Shown here: positions 33,422 to 43,579 of the stretch, piece by piece
Layout of the letters: each line of letters begins with the position of its first letter
Position numbering within the stretch: position 1 is the stretch's first letter
Origin: Nitrospinota bacterium
GTDB taxonomy: Bacteria > Nitrospinota_A > UBA7883 > JADGGD01
Assembly (NCBI GenBank): GCA_015229165.1
Contig: JADGCD010000002.1
Coordinates: 1-47,186, forward strand
Direction: 5' to 3'
Length of the DNA: 47,186 nt
Position numbers and translations under genes: made by a program
The notes under the pieces: model-generated
Told to the model about the DNA's origin: nothing
Database searches by the model: none
Seen by the model: the letters and a program-made list of their open reading frames with translations, nothing else

Positions 33422-33594
33422 ACCGTCTCTACCGGAGGCGAACGGTGGGAACGAGTAGACGGTCTTGGCCGACTGACACCTGCGCGGGCGAAGAACGCGC
33501 CTGGTCGACAACGTCAGGAAAAGGACACCCGCAGGGTGTTGGCCGACTGATACCTGCGCGGGCGAAGAACGCGCTTGGCAGATAACGTTAGGAA
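33422..33594 (+). repeat. Tandem 56-nt structured repeat between two DsrE-like genes
   Basis: Copies at 33465-33520 and 33539-33594 differ at six positions. Each contains the same hairpin: GCGCG with CGCGC plus an outer 3-bp helix, 9-nt loop GGCGAAGAA (33478-33505 and 33552-33579). The 18-nt spacer holds a perfect hairpin, ACACCC-GCA-GGGTGT (33525-33539). Upstream, ACCGTCT (33422-33428) pairs with AGACGGT (33457-33463). The array fills the only long gap between coupled genes on this side and sits just before the second DsrE-like gene. It looks like a duplicated RNA structure; function unknown. Confidence 0.8.
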
Positions 33595-33603
33595 GCTAAA
33601 AAC

Positions 33604-33945
33604 GTGGGCGAGCGAAAAATCACCGTCGTCATCAGCGAATGCCCCTCGCCGCTGGTGGCCGAGCGGTTGCGGATGGGGGTGGGGCTGACGCTTGAAGACG
33701 GCAACAAGGTGCGCATTCTCTTCACTGACGGAGGGATTTACGCCGTCTCCGGCATCGACCGGGAGCGGGGCCGGTTCGACCTCGACCGGCATCTGGAGAT
33801 GTTCAACCTCATGGAGCTGCCGGTCTACTTTCACGCCCCCTCGGCCGCGGCCCGGGGGATCGCCATCGACCGGAAAGGGTTCGCCCCCGTCGACGACGAC
33901 GGCGCCGCCGCCCTGCTGCGGGAGAGCGACGTGGTTCTCGGTTGA
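33604..33945 (+). CDS. DsrE-like small protein (second copy)
   Basis: The 113-residue product shows the same alpha/beta fold as DsrE-like proteins (KITVVISECPSPLVAERLRMGVGLTLEDGNKVRILFTDGGIYAVSG). It has a single cysteine, Cys13, in the first strand-loop, not at the usual active position. It may therefore be a scaffold subunit that pairs with the first copy or with the DsrH-like protein. GTG start at 33604 with AGGAAG about 9 nt upstream. It is 38 nt before the CysM-like gene. Confidence 0.72.
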   Translation: MGERKITVVISECPSPLVAERLRMGVGLTLEDGNKVRILFTDGGIYAVSGIDRERGRFDLDRHLEMFNLMELPVYFHAPSAAARGIAIDRKGFAPVDDDGAAALLRESDVVLG

Positions 33946-33983
33946 GAGCCGCTCCCCCCAAACGAGCTGACAGGAGAAACTGA

Positions 33984-34958
33984 GTGGAAAAGATCATCCA
34001 GGGCCCCCGGTTGGCGGAGAGCGCCCGGGTCCGGTCGGAAGACCTGAACGAGAGCATCCTGCAAAAGATCGGGAGCACGCCGCTGCTCGATTTCAGCAAG
34101 ATCGCCCGGAGCGAATGCCCCAACGTGGAGATCTACGCCAAGGCGGAGTGGTTCAACGCGGGGGGATCGGTAAAGGCCCGCCCCGCGCTGAACATGATCG
34201 AAGAAGGGGAGCGCGCCGGGAAACTCAAGCCGGGGATGACCATTCTCGACTCCACCTCCGGCAACACCGGCGTCGCCTACGCCCTCATCGGCATGGTGAA
34301 GGGGTACCACGTCAAGCTGGTGATGCCGCAAAACGTCTGCGGCGAGCGAAAGCAGCTCATGAGCGCCGCCTATCACGCGGAGATCGTCTATTCGTCGCCG
34401 CTGGAAGGGTCCGACGGGGCGATCCTGCTCTGCCGCGAGATCTACCGCCAGAACCCCGATCTCTACTTCTGGCCCGACCAGTACAACAACCCGGCCAACT
34501 GGCAGGCCCACTACAAGACCACCGCCGAAGAGATCTGGAGACAGACCGGCGGGAAGGTGACCCATTTTCTGGCGGGGCTTGGCACCTCCGGCACCGCCAT
34601 GGGAACCAGCCGGGGGCTGAAGGAGCGGTTCGACAAGGGGATCAAGTGCTACGGCATCGAACCGGCGGAGACCCTGCACGGTATCGAAGGGCTCAAGCAT
34701 ATGGACAGCTCCATCGTGCCGGGGATATACAATAAGGAAGAGCTGGACGGCATCGTCTCGGTGGCCACCGAGGAGGCCTACGAGATGACCGCCCGGATCC
34801 AGCGGGAATACGGCCTCAACGTCGGCACCTCCTCCGGCGCCGCCATCGCCGGGGCGGTGAAGCTGGGCAAGACCCTCACCGGAGGGGTGCTGGTGACGGT
34901 CCTCCCCGACTCGTGCGACTGCGAAGCCACCACCGGCGGCCATTGCGCCAAGGATTAG
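33984..34958 (+). CDS. cysM: Cysteine synthase-family PLP enzyme (CysM/CysK-like)
   Basis: The family replaces the acetyl or phosphate group of an activated serine with sulfur. The 324-residue product has the PLP lysine Lys64 in GGSVKARP, the substrate loop STSGNTG, the phosphate-binding GLGTSGTAMG and a TSSGAAIAGA segment. The C terminus CDCEATTGGHC is Cys-rich. CysM enzymes that take sulfur from a carrier protein (CysO type) usually accept O-phosphoserine; that specificity here is inferred from the neighbouring carrier, E1 and TusA genes. GTG at 33984 behind AGGAGA. Confidence 0.9.
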   Translation: MEKIIQGPRLAESARVRSEDLNESILQKIGSTPLLDFSKIARSECPNVEIYAKAEWFNAGGSVKARPALNMIEEGERAGKLKPGMTILDSTSGNTGVAYALIGMVKGYHVKLVMPQNVCGERKQLMSAAYHAEIVYSSPLEGSDGAILLCREIYRQNPDLYFWPDQYNNPANWQAHYKTTAEEIWRQTGGKVTHFLAGLGTSGTAMGTSRGLKERFDKGIKCYGIEPAETLHGIEGLKHMDSSIVPGIYNKEELDGIVSVATEEAYEMTARIQREYGLNVGTSSGAAIAGAVKLGKTLTGGVLVTVLPDSCDCEATTGGHCAKD

Positions 34959-34959
34959 C

Positions 34960-35235
34960 ATGAACGACACCCTCGTTTTGATCACCCGCCCGCTGGCGGA
35001 GGTTCCCGCCGCCAAACGGGCCGCTGCGCTGTCCGTGGCCGCCGAGGCGATCCTGCTCGAAAACGGGGTCTACACCACCGCCGCCGAGGCCCACGCGGCG
35101 GGGCTCGACGCCGCGACCCTCTGGGTCGTCACCGACGACGCCGACGCCCGCCGGGTCACCTCCCCCTTTCCCGGCGTCGGCTGGGACGGGGTGGTCGACG
35201 CCATCGAACGAAACCGCGCCGTCATCACGCTGTAA
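34960..35235 (+). CDS. DsrH/TusB-like protein without cysteine
   Basis: The 91-residue product has the DsrH/TusB landmark LLENGVYTTAAEAHAAG, followed by the strand LWVVTDDADARR. TusB/DsrH pairs with TusC and TusD (DsrF/DsrE) in a heteromeric sulfur relay that works with TusA. This copy contains no cysteine, so it cannot itself carry persulfide and is probably structural. ATG at 34960 is one nucleotide after the cysM stop. It precedes tusA. Confidence 0.72.
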   Translation: MNDTLVLITRPLAEVPAAKRAAALSVAAEAILLENGVYTTAAEAHAAGLDAATLWVVTDDADARRVTSPFPGVGWDGVVDAIERNRAVITL

Positions 35236-35246
35236 CGGAGGAGCCC

Positions 35247-35489
35247 ATGAGCATCGTCCCCGACCACGAAATCGACATCCGGGGGGAGCACTGCCCCTAC
35301 ACCTTCGTGAAATCGAAGCTGAAAATGGAGACGCTGGCGCCGGGGGAGGTGCTGCGCATCGTCACCGACCACGAACCGGCCACGAAAAACGTCCCCCGCT
35401 CCATGGAGAGCGAAGGGCACGAGATATTGCTCCACCCCCACAAGGTGAACGACACCGACTGGGAGTTCTTCGTCAAGAAAAACGGCTGA
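35247..35489 (+). CDS. tusA: TusA/SirA-family sulfur carrier
   Basis: TusA-type proteins carry a persulfide on one conserved cysteine. The 80-residue product has the family motif DIRGEHCPYTFVKSKLKMETLAPGEVLRI. Cys16 is the expected sulfur carrier; the usual CPxP reads CPYT, so the second proline is lost. ATG at 35247 has GGAGGAG upstream. TusA passes sulfur to DsrE/TusBCD-type complexes, three of whose relatives are in this cluster. Confidence 0.9.
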   Translation: MSIVPDHEIDIRGEHCPYTFVKSKLKMETLAPGEVLRIVTDHEPATKNVPRSMESEGHEILLHPHKVNDTDWEFFVKKNG

Positions 35490-35511
35490 GCCACCCGAGG
35501 AACACCGACCG

Positions 35512-36006
35512 ATGAGCCTTCGCTACTTCTCCGTCACCGGCAGCCCCGAGCTGATCAAGGAACCGGTCCTCTTCACCCTGGTCAAACGCCACGGCCTGAC
35601 GGTCAACGTCTACCGGGCCCACATCGACCAGGACAAGAGCTGGATCATCGTCTCCCTCGACGGGAGCGACGCCGCCGTCGACGCCGCCATCCTGGACATC
35701 ACCTGCCGGGGCGCCATCGCCGCCGAAGGGGGGATCGAGATGCTCGAAACCGGCGAGCCGACCCGGGTCATCACCCTGCGCGTCCGGCTCACCTTCCCCC
35801 CGTCGGAAGTGAAAAAGCCGGTCTTCACCGAGATCGTCCGCCGGTTCAACGTGGTCATCAACGTCCGCCGGGCCGCCATCAACAACGACCGGGGGTGGGC
35901 CGACTGGGAGATCGCCGGGCCGGTGGACGAGGTCGACGCCGCGCTGGCGGCGGTCCGTCAGACGGGGGTCGGGGTGGCGCCGGTCGAAGGGAACGTCATC
36001 GAGTAA
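35512..36006 (+). CDS. Tandem NIL-domain protein
   Basis: The 164-residue product is two copies of one module of about 75 residues. Shared positions include I/VKxPV(L/F)xxxVxR, NVxRAxI, a D/N-x-x-W step and VDAA, at about residues 15-70 and 90-150. The module resembles the NIL domain seen in methionine transporters (MetN) and in NIL-ferredoxins linked to homocysteine synthesis. It may therefore bind a sulfur amino acid and report product level (inference). It is 22 nt after tusA and 4 nt before the Rrf2 gene. Confidence 0.7.
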   Translation: MSLRYFSVTGSPELIKEPVLFTLVKRHGLTVNVYRAHIDQDKSWIIVSLDGSDAAVDAAILDITCRGAIAAEGGIEMLETGEPTRVITLRVRLTFPPSEVKKPVFTEIVRRFNVVINVRRAAINNDRGWADWEIAGPVDEVDAALAAVRQTGVGVAPVEGNVIE

Positions 36007-36010
36007 CGCA

Positions 36011-36475
36011 ATGCGGATCTCCACCAAGGGACACTACGCCGTCCAGGCGCTGGTCGACATCGCCGCCCGGCCCGAGAAAAAGCCGGTGTCGCTGGCGGTC
36101 GTCGCCGACGGGCAGGGGCTGTCGCAGAACTATCTGGAGCAGCTCTTCGTGAAGCTGCGCAAGGCCGGGCTGGTCAAATCGGTCCGGGGCCCCGGCGGGG
36201 GATACCTCATCGCCCGCTCCCCCTCCTCCATCACCATCGGCGAGGTCTTCGCCGCCGTGGACGAATCGCTGATCCTGACCGACTGCGGTGACGAGGGGCC
36301 CACCGGTTGCGGCGGGGGAGAGAACGACCAGACCCGCAAGTTGTGGCAGAAGCTGTGCCACCACTTCAACGAGTTGCTCTACTCCATCACCATCGACCAT
36401 GTGGTGAAAGGGGACGTGAAACTCCCCCGGATCGGGGGACCGCTTCCCGGCGCCGCCGTCATCCGCATCGCCTGA
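36011..36475 (+). CDS. Rrf2-family Fe-S-type transcription regulator
   Basis: IscR/CymR-type regulators control cysteine and Fe-S genes. The 154-residue product has the winged helix MRISTKGHYAVQALVDIA...QNYLEQLFVKLRKAGLVKSVRGPGGGY, and three cysteines at 92, 100 and 116 with a His pair at 117-118. Cys92 matches IscR, but the spacing to the other two is wider than in IscR (x5, x5); here it is x7 and x15. Cluster binding is therefore likely but not certain. Start ATG at 36011, 4 nt after the NIL gene. The natural target is this operon's own control region. Confidence 0.85.
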   Translation: MRISTKGHYAVQALVDIAARPEKKPVSLAVVADGQGLSQNYLEQLFVKLRKAGLVKSVRGPGGGYLIARSPSSITIGEVFAAVDESLILTDCGDEGPTGCGGGENDQTRKLWQKLCHHFNELLYSITIDHVVKGDVKLPRIGGPLPGAAVIRIA

Positions 36476-36587
36476 CCGCCCCCCCTGGGATTCGTCCGGT
36501 TCCGGACAAAGAGGGGGTCGGCGCTCCAATTAACCGTTCCTTAACCATCTTTTCCCCCGTTCGGGCCTACTATCACGGTAGGTCAAC

Positions 36588-38078
36588 ATGAAAAGCGGTG
36601 CGGTCATGGAGGAGTATCGGCAGGCGGCCCCTCTCGGCTTTCTGACCTATGGCGTCCCCCCCCTCTTCCTTTCCGGCGCGGCGGCCAACCTCGTCGTCGG
36701 CGCCCCTCTCTCCGCGGTCCTGCTGGGGGGGGCTTCGGTGGCCCTCTACCTGATCGGGGCCGCCAGCCTGCGGGAGGTGGTGGGCCGGGAACGGATGACC
36801 CGCAACCTGGTGCAGGCCCAGCAGATCGGACGGCTCGGCTGCTGGGAATGGAACATCACCGGCGGCGAGCTCTTCTGGACCGACGAGGCCGACCGGATCT
36901 TCGGCTTTCGCTCCTTCGACATGCGGGGGGACATCGACCTTCTCCTGCAGGCGATCCACCCCGACGACCGGGAGCGGTTCAACGAATCGCTCCGACGGAC
37001 CGCCGCCACCGGCGAAAGCCTCGACCTGCTCCACCGGACCATCGGCCGTCAGGGGGTGGTCCGCTACGTCCACACCCGGGCCGAGGCGATTATCGACCGA
37101 CGGACGCTCGCGCCGGTGGCGGTCACCGGCGCCGTCCACGACATCTCCAGCCGGGTTCACGAGGTGGAAAAGCTGCGGCTCCACGCGGCGGTCTTCGAGA
37201 ACACCTCGGAAGGGATCCTGATCATGGACCGGTACGGCGTCATCGAGGCGGTCAACCCGGCCTTCCTGAAGATGACCGGCCACACGAAGCGGGAGCTGCT
37301 GGGGGGAAAGCCGGGGGCCTTGCTGGAGAAGGGGAGGGGGAACGAGTCGTTCTACCACCCCCTGTGGGAGCGGGTCCTGCGGGAAGGCTGTTTCCGGGGA
37401 GAGGTGGCGACCCTGCGCAAGGACGGGACCATCGTTCCCACCGATCTCTACGTCAACACGGTCCTCGACTGGGACGGCTCCCCCCTGCGGTTCGTGGCGA
37501 TCTACACCGACATCACCGCCCGCAAGGAATACGAGGAGAACCTGAAACGGCTCCTGGTCACCGACCCGCTGACCGGCGTGGCCAACCGGCGGGCCTACGA
37601 CGAGCAGATGGACGAGGAGTGGCGCCGGGGAATCCGCCACCGGACGGAACTGTGCCTTCTGATGATCGACATCGACCATTTCAAGACTTTCAACGACACC
37701 TTCGGCCATCAGGAGGGGGATCGGTGTCTCCGGCTGGTGGCCCAGTCGATCAGGAGCGTGGTCAACCGGGCGGGCGATCTGGTGGCCCGCTACGGGGGGG
37801 AGGAGTTCGGCGTCATCCTGCCGGAGACCTCGCTGGCAGAAGGCGCCGCCATCGCCGAAAAGATGCGGGAGGCGGTGGCCCACGATCCCCAAGGGGTCGC
37901 CTTCGAGCGGTGGAACCGGCAGGTGACCGTCTCCATCGGAGTGGCGGCAGTCGTCCCGACCATGGACTACTCCCCCTCCTTCCTCATCGGGCGGGCCGAC
38001 ATCGCCCTCTACCGGGCCAAAAGCGACGGGCGCAACCGGGTTGTCACGACCGAAATGACGGAACACAGGCAAGAATAG
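36588..38078 (+). CDS. PAS-PAS-GGDEF diguanylate cyclase
   Basis: The 496-residue membrane protein makes cyclic di-GMP. Two hydrophobic helices (about 12-60) precede a PAS domain (RLGCWEWNITGGELFW, about 85-180), a second PAS (FENTSEGILIMDRYGVIEAVNPAFLKMTG, about 205-320), and a C-terminal cyclase with LTDPLTGVANRRAY-type start and the active motif RYGGEEF. RAGD lies 5 residues before GGEEF, a possible inhibitory I-site. So it is likely catalytic, product-inhibited and sensing a ligand or redox state. ATG at 36588. Downstream of the Rrf2 gene by 112 nt that contain a GTCCGG-TT-CCGGAC hairpin. Confidence 0.93.
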   Translation: MKSGAVMEEYRQAAPLGFLTYGVPPLFLSGAAANLVVGAPLSAVLLGGASVALYLIGAASLREVVGRERMTRNLVQAQQIGRLGCWEWNITGGELFWTDEADRIFGFRSFDMRGDIDLLLQAIHPDDRERFNESLRRTAATGESLDLLHRTIGRQGVVRYVHTRAEAIIDRRTLAPVAVTGAVHDISSRVHEVEKLRLHAAVFENTSEGILIMDRYGVIEAVNPAFLKMTGHTKRELLGGKPGALLEKGRGNESFYHPLWERVLREGCFRGEVATLRKDGTIVPTDLYVNTVLDWDGSPLRFVAIYTDITARKEYEENLKRLLVTDPLTGVANRRAYDEQMDEEWRRGIRHRTELCLLMIDIDHFKTFNDTFGHQEGDRCLRLVAQSIRSVVNRAGDLVARYGGEEFGVILPETSLAEGAAIAEKMREAVAHDPQGVAFERWNRQVTVSIGVAAVVPTMDYSPSFLIGRADIALYRAKSDGRNRVVTTEMTEHRQE

Positions 38079-38093
38079 CGCCTCCGTTCACTG

Positions 38094-39413
38094 TCACTCT
38101 TCCCCATAATCCTCCAGCCGCCGGGCGGCGTAGTCGGCCAGGCGGCTCGACCGGTCAAGGGAGAGATACCGGCGCCAGACGGCCGCTGCGGCCTCCTTGT
38201 CCCCCATCCGCTCGTGGCAGATCCCCTGCATGAAGAGGGACGAACCCTCGCCCGACAAGGCCTCCGTGTGCCGGGCGAAATCGGCCAGCGCTTCGTCGTA
38301 CTCCCGCAAGGCGTACCGGGCCCGCCCACGTACTTGCCACGCCTGCGGCTCCCCCGGTTTTATGGCCATGGCCCCTTCGGCCAGAGGGATCGCCTCCGCC
38401 GGGCGCTTTTGCGCCAGCGTCAGCCGGGCGGACAACAGATGGAGGGCATAGTCGTCCGGCGCCCGCCTGATGCCAAGGGCAAAATGGATCGCGGCGTCGT
38501 CGAACCGCCCCTCCCGCAGCGCCCGCTCCCCCTTCTGCCCCTCCACGATGGCGCCACGACGGCGGCGCAGAAGAGCGGTGGCTTCCATGTACCGTTCACG
38601 GAGGTGGAGGGGGGGTTCCTTCGACGGGTACCGTTTCGCCTCCCGCCGGGCGCGGGCGTACCGCTCGTCGCTCATCGGGTGGGTGGCGAAGAGGGTCGTC
38701 ACCAGATCGGGACGGGCGCCGCTGGTGTCCCGGAGCCGCCCCAGCAAATCGACCATGCCGGTGGCCGGATAGCCCGCCGCCGTCATGTAGGCGATGCCGA
38801 GGGCGTCGGCCTGCCGCTCGTCCTCCCGGGAGTAGCGGGCCAGCAGGAGCCCCGCTCCCAGCCCCCCGAGGCCGTAGGCCATGTCGGTCAGATCGTCGGC
38901 GCCGGGGACGATCACCTCCAGCAGCCCCGCCGCCCCCTCCACCACCATCCGTGCCACCCGCCCCGCCGACATCCGGGCCGCCGCGTGGCGGGCGTTCACG
39001 TGGCCGGTCTCGTGCCCCAACAGGGCGGCCAGCTCGGCCTCGGACGACAGCTCCAGCAGCATCCCCCGGGTGACCCCCACCGATCCGGCGGGGAAGGCGT
39101 AGGCGTTGACGTAAAGGGCGTCGACCGGGGTGAACGACCAGGGGAGGTCGCGGCGTTGGCTCGTGGAGGCCACGGCGGCGCCGACGGCCCCCACATAGGC
39201 GACCAGCGCCGGGTCGTCGATCGCCCCGTAGTCGGCGGAAAGCTGGATCGGCGCGCGAAGCCGGTCGAGCTCCCGTTCTTCGTCGGGGGTGACCAGCATC
39301 AGCTCCCCCCGTCCCGACACCGGGTTGCTGGCGCATCCGGCGATCCCGACGGCCCAGAGGGCCACGGTTCCCCGCAGGAACCGGCGACGGTCGAGGGGAG
39401 GGTCGGCAGGCAT
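38094..39413 (-). CDS. Tat-exported M48-family metallopeptidase lipoprotein with TPRs
   Basis: The 439-residue product has a twin-Arg signal (RRRFLRG) merging into a lipobox (GIAGC). The M48 active site is HETGHVNARH (zinc His pair and catalytic Glu), with the third-ligand region SREDERQAD. The C-terminal third is TPR-like helical repeats (RFDDAAIHFALGIRRAPDDYALHLLSARL, EPQAWQVRGRARYALREYDEALADF). It is BepA-like and probably acts in envelope protein quality control, anchored to a membrane. ATG at 39413. It converges with the cyclase gene; no terminator is visible in the 15-nt gap. Confidence 0.9.
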   Translation of the reverse strand: MPADPPLDRRRFLRGTVALWAVGIAGCASNPVSGRGELMLVTPDEERELDRLRAPIQLSADYGAIDDPALVAYVGAVGAAVASTSQRRDLPWSFTPVDALYVNAYAFPAGSVGVTRGMLLELSSEAELAALLGHETGHVNARHAAARMSAGRVARMVVEGAAGLLEVIVPGADDLTDMAYGLGGLGAGLLLARYSREDERQADALGIAYMTAAGYPATGMVDLLGRLRDTSGARPDLVTTLFATHPMSDERYARARREAKRYPSKEPPLHLRERYMEATALLRRRRGAIVEGQKGERALREGRFDDAAIHFALGIRRAPDDYALHLLSARLTLAQKRPAEAIPLAEGAMAIKPGEPQAWQVRGRARYALREYDEALADFARHTEALSGEGSSLFMQGICHERMGDKEAAAAVWRRYLSLDRSSRLADYAARRLEDYGEE

Positions 39414-39562
39414 CGGCGCTCCTGGGGGAATGGGATTGCCTTTATTCTATCCGAAGGGGGGGAAGCGAATCTTTTCGACGCCCTGCGGGTCGCAACCGGT
39501 TCAGAATCACCGCGATCCCTTCCTGTCGGCCATTTGACCGCATTTTGCCCGCCCCCTTTCCC

Positions 39563-39590
39563 TTGACCGGCTGTGGATAACTGCTACAAT
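39563..39590 (+). promoter_or_regulatory. dnaA promoter with DnaA box; candidate oriC side
   Basis: TTGACC (39563-39568), 16-nt spacer, TACAAT (39585-39590). A perfect DnaA box, TGTGGATAA (39572-39580), fills most of the spacer. Its position predicts autorepression by DnaA. The 39414-39625 spacer could hold oriC, but only this one box was seen and there is no AT-rich unwinding tract, so origin status is unproven. Confidence 0.75.
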
Positions 39591-39625
39591 CCCTCTTTTC
39601 GTTCTACCCGAAATCTCTGGTGGTC

Positions 39626-40984
39626 ATGCCCGATCGACGTCTCTGGGACGAGTGTCAACGTGCGCTCAAGGAGCGGCTCAACCCGCACAACTACGAATCG
39701 TGGATCGACCCGATCGAGTGTCTGGCCTTCACCGGCAAAGAGGTGACCCTCGCCGTCCCCTCCTCCTTCTTCATCGAGTGGATCAACGAGCATTACCGGG
39801 ACCAGATCGAGTCGATCCTGACCGACATGACCGGCGGCCCGGTGTCGATCGCTTTCCTCGTTTCGAAAGGGGAGGTGAAGAGCCCCCCCGAGCCGAAGGC
39901 GAAAGGGAAAGCCCCCGCCCCGACAAAGGAGGAGCGGACGCTGACCCTGGCCGCCGCCCGGGAGCGGGCCCACCTGAACGAGAAGTACACCTTCGACAGT
40001 TTCGTGGTCGGCAAGTCCAACGAGTTCTGCCACGCCTCGGCCAAGGCGGTCGCCTCGAAACTGGGGCAGACCTACAACCCCCTCTTTCTCTACGGTGGGG
40101 TCGGGCTCGGGAAGACCCACCTGATGCAGGCCATCGGCAACGCCGCCATCGAGAAAAATCCCGAGGCCAACGTCCTCTATATCAGCAGCGAAAAATTCGT
40201 CAATGACCTGATCACCGCCATCCAGCGGGGGTCGATGACCGCTTTCCGGAAGCGGTACCGGAGCCTCGACGTGCTGCTGGTGGACGATATCCAGTTCATC
40301 GGCGGCAAGGAGCGGACGCAGGAGGAGTTCTTCCACACTTTCAACGCCCTTTTCGACGCGAAAAAGCAGATCGTCATCAGCTCCGACAAGTTCCCCAAGG
40401 AGATCACCAAGCTGGAGGAGCGGCTCCGCAGCCGGTTCGCCTGGGGGTTGATCTCCGACATCCAGCCGCCGGAGCTGGAGATCAAGATCGCCATCGTCAA
40501 AAAGATCGCCCGCAACAATTCCTTCGTCGTCGACGACGAGGTGGCCACGTTCCTGGCCGGAAAGATCAAGAGCAACATCCGGGAGCTGGAAGGGGTCCTG
40601 GCCCGGGTCATGGCCTACGCCTCGCTGACGGGGCGCTCCATCGACGTCGACATGGCCCACGAGACCCTGAAGGGGATCTACGACGACGCCCACCGGTCGC
40701 TCGACATCAAGCAGATTCAAAAGGTGGTGTGCGACGTCTTCAAGGTGAAACTGGCCGACATGAAAAGCAAGTCGCGCAAGAAGACGATCACCATTCCCCG
40801 CCATGTGGCGGCCTACCTCTGCCGGGAATACACCACCGCATCCCTACCGGAAATCGGCCGGGCCTTCGGCGGACGGGATCATACGACGGTTCTCCACTCC
40901 TGCGAGAAGATCAAGGGGGATATGGAGACCAATACCAGCCTTTACAACCAGATCACCGAAATAAAACGGGAGCTGGATCTGTAG
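39626..40984 (+). CDS. dnaA: Chromosomal replication initiator DnaA
   Basis: DnaA binds origin boxes and opens the DNA. The 452-residue product has the N-terminal interaction domain (LWDECQRALKERLNPHNYESWI), a Lys/Pro-rich linker, the AAA+ core with Walker A GGVGLGKTH and Walker B LLVDDIQFI, and the C-terminal box-binding helix-turn-helix SLPEIGRAFGGRDHTTVLH. ATG at 39626 gives the usual N terminus; an in-frame GTG at 39620 would add two residues. The next gene is gyrB. dnaN and recF, which often follow, are not here. Confidence 0.97.
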   Translation: MPDRRLWDECQRALKERLNPHNYESWIDPIECLAFTGKEVTLAVPSSFFIEWINEHYRDQIESILTDMTGGPVSIAFLVSKGEVKSPPEPKAKGKAPAPTKEERTLTLAAARERAHLNEKYTFDSFVVGKSNEFCHASAKAVASKLGQTYNPLFLYGGVGLGKTHLMQAIGNAAIEKNPEANVLYISSEKFVNDLITAIQRGSMTAFRKRYRSLDVLLVDDIQFIGGKERTQEEFFHTFNALFDAKKQIVISSDKFPKEITKLEERLRSRFAWGLISDIQPPELEIKIAIVKKIARNNSFVVDDEVATFLAGKIKSNIRELEGVLARVMAYASLTGRSIDVDMAHETLKGIYDDAHRSLDIKQIQKVVCDVFKVKLADMKSKSRKKTITIPRHVAAYLCREYTTASLPEIGRAFGGRDHTTVLHSCEKIKGDMETNTSLYNQITEIKRELDL

Positions 40985-41074
40985 GAAACCCTGTGGAAGG
41001 GGCGGGGGGGAACGGTGGGAAACCCCCCGGTCATGGCGCCCCTGGGGAAAACGGGGGAAAGCGGGGACAAAGGA

Positions 41075-41103
41075 TGGAAAAGATAACTTCCTTTTGATAC
41101 AAT
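41075..41103 (+). promoter_or_regulatory. Candidate gyrB promoter
   Basis: TGGAAA (41075-41080), 17-nt spacer, TACAAT (41098-41103) in the 183-nt dnaA-gyrB spacer, which is rich in GGGGAAA-type runs upstream and AT-rich downstream. The -35 is weak. No clear ribosome-binding site precedes the gyrB ATG. Confidence 0.45.
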
Positions 41104-41167
41104 GGTTTAGTTTACCTTTCCCCAGAGTTGTTCTCTCTACGGCTACTGCGAAGGTCTTTATATACAT

Positions 41168-43567
<2,400 letters not shown>

Positions 43568-43579
43568 ACGGAACCGCGC

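Noticed and set aside
33465..33594. A CRISPR array from the two 56-nt repeats
   Set aside because: Only two imperfect copies with an 18-nt spacer, repeat too long, internal hairpins instead of a repeat-spacer pattern, and no cas genes.
33114..35489. A dissimilatory sulfur-oxidation (rDsr) locus because of DsrE/DsrH/TusA-like genes
   Set aside because: No dsrAB, dsrC or soe/sox genes are present; the DsrH-like protein has no cysteine, and the neighbours are biosynthetic (CysM, ThrC, carrier, E1).
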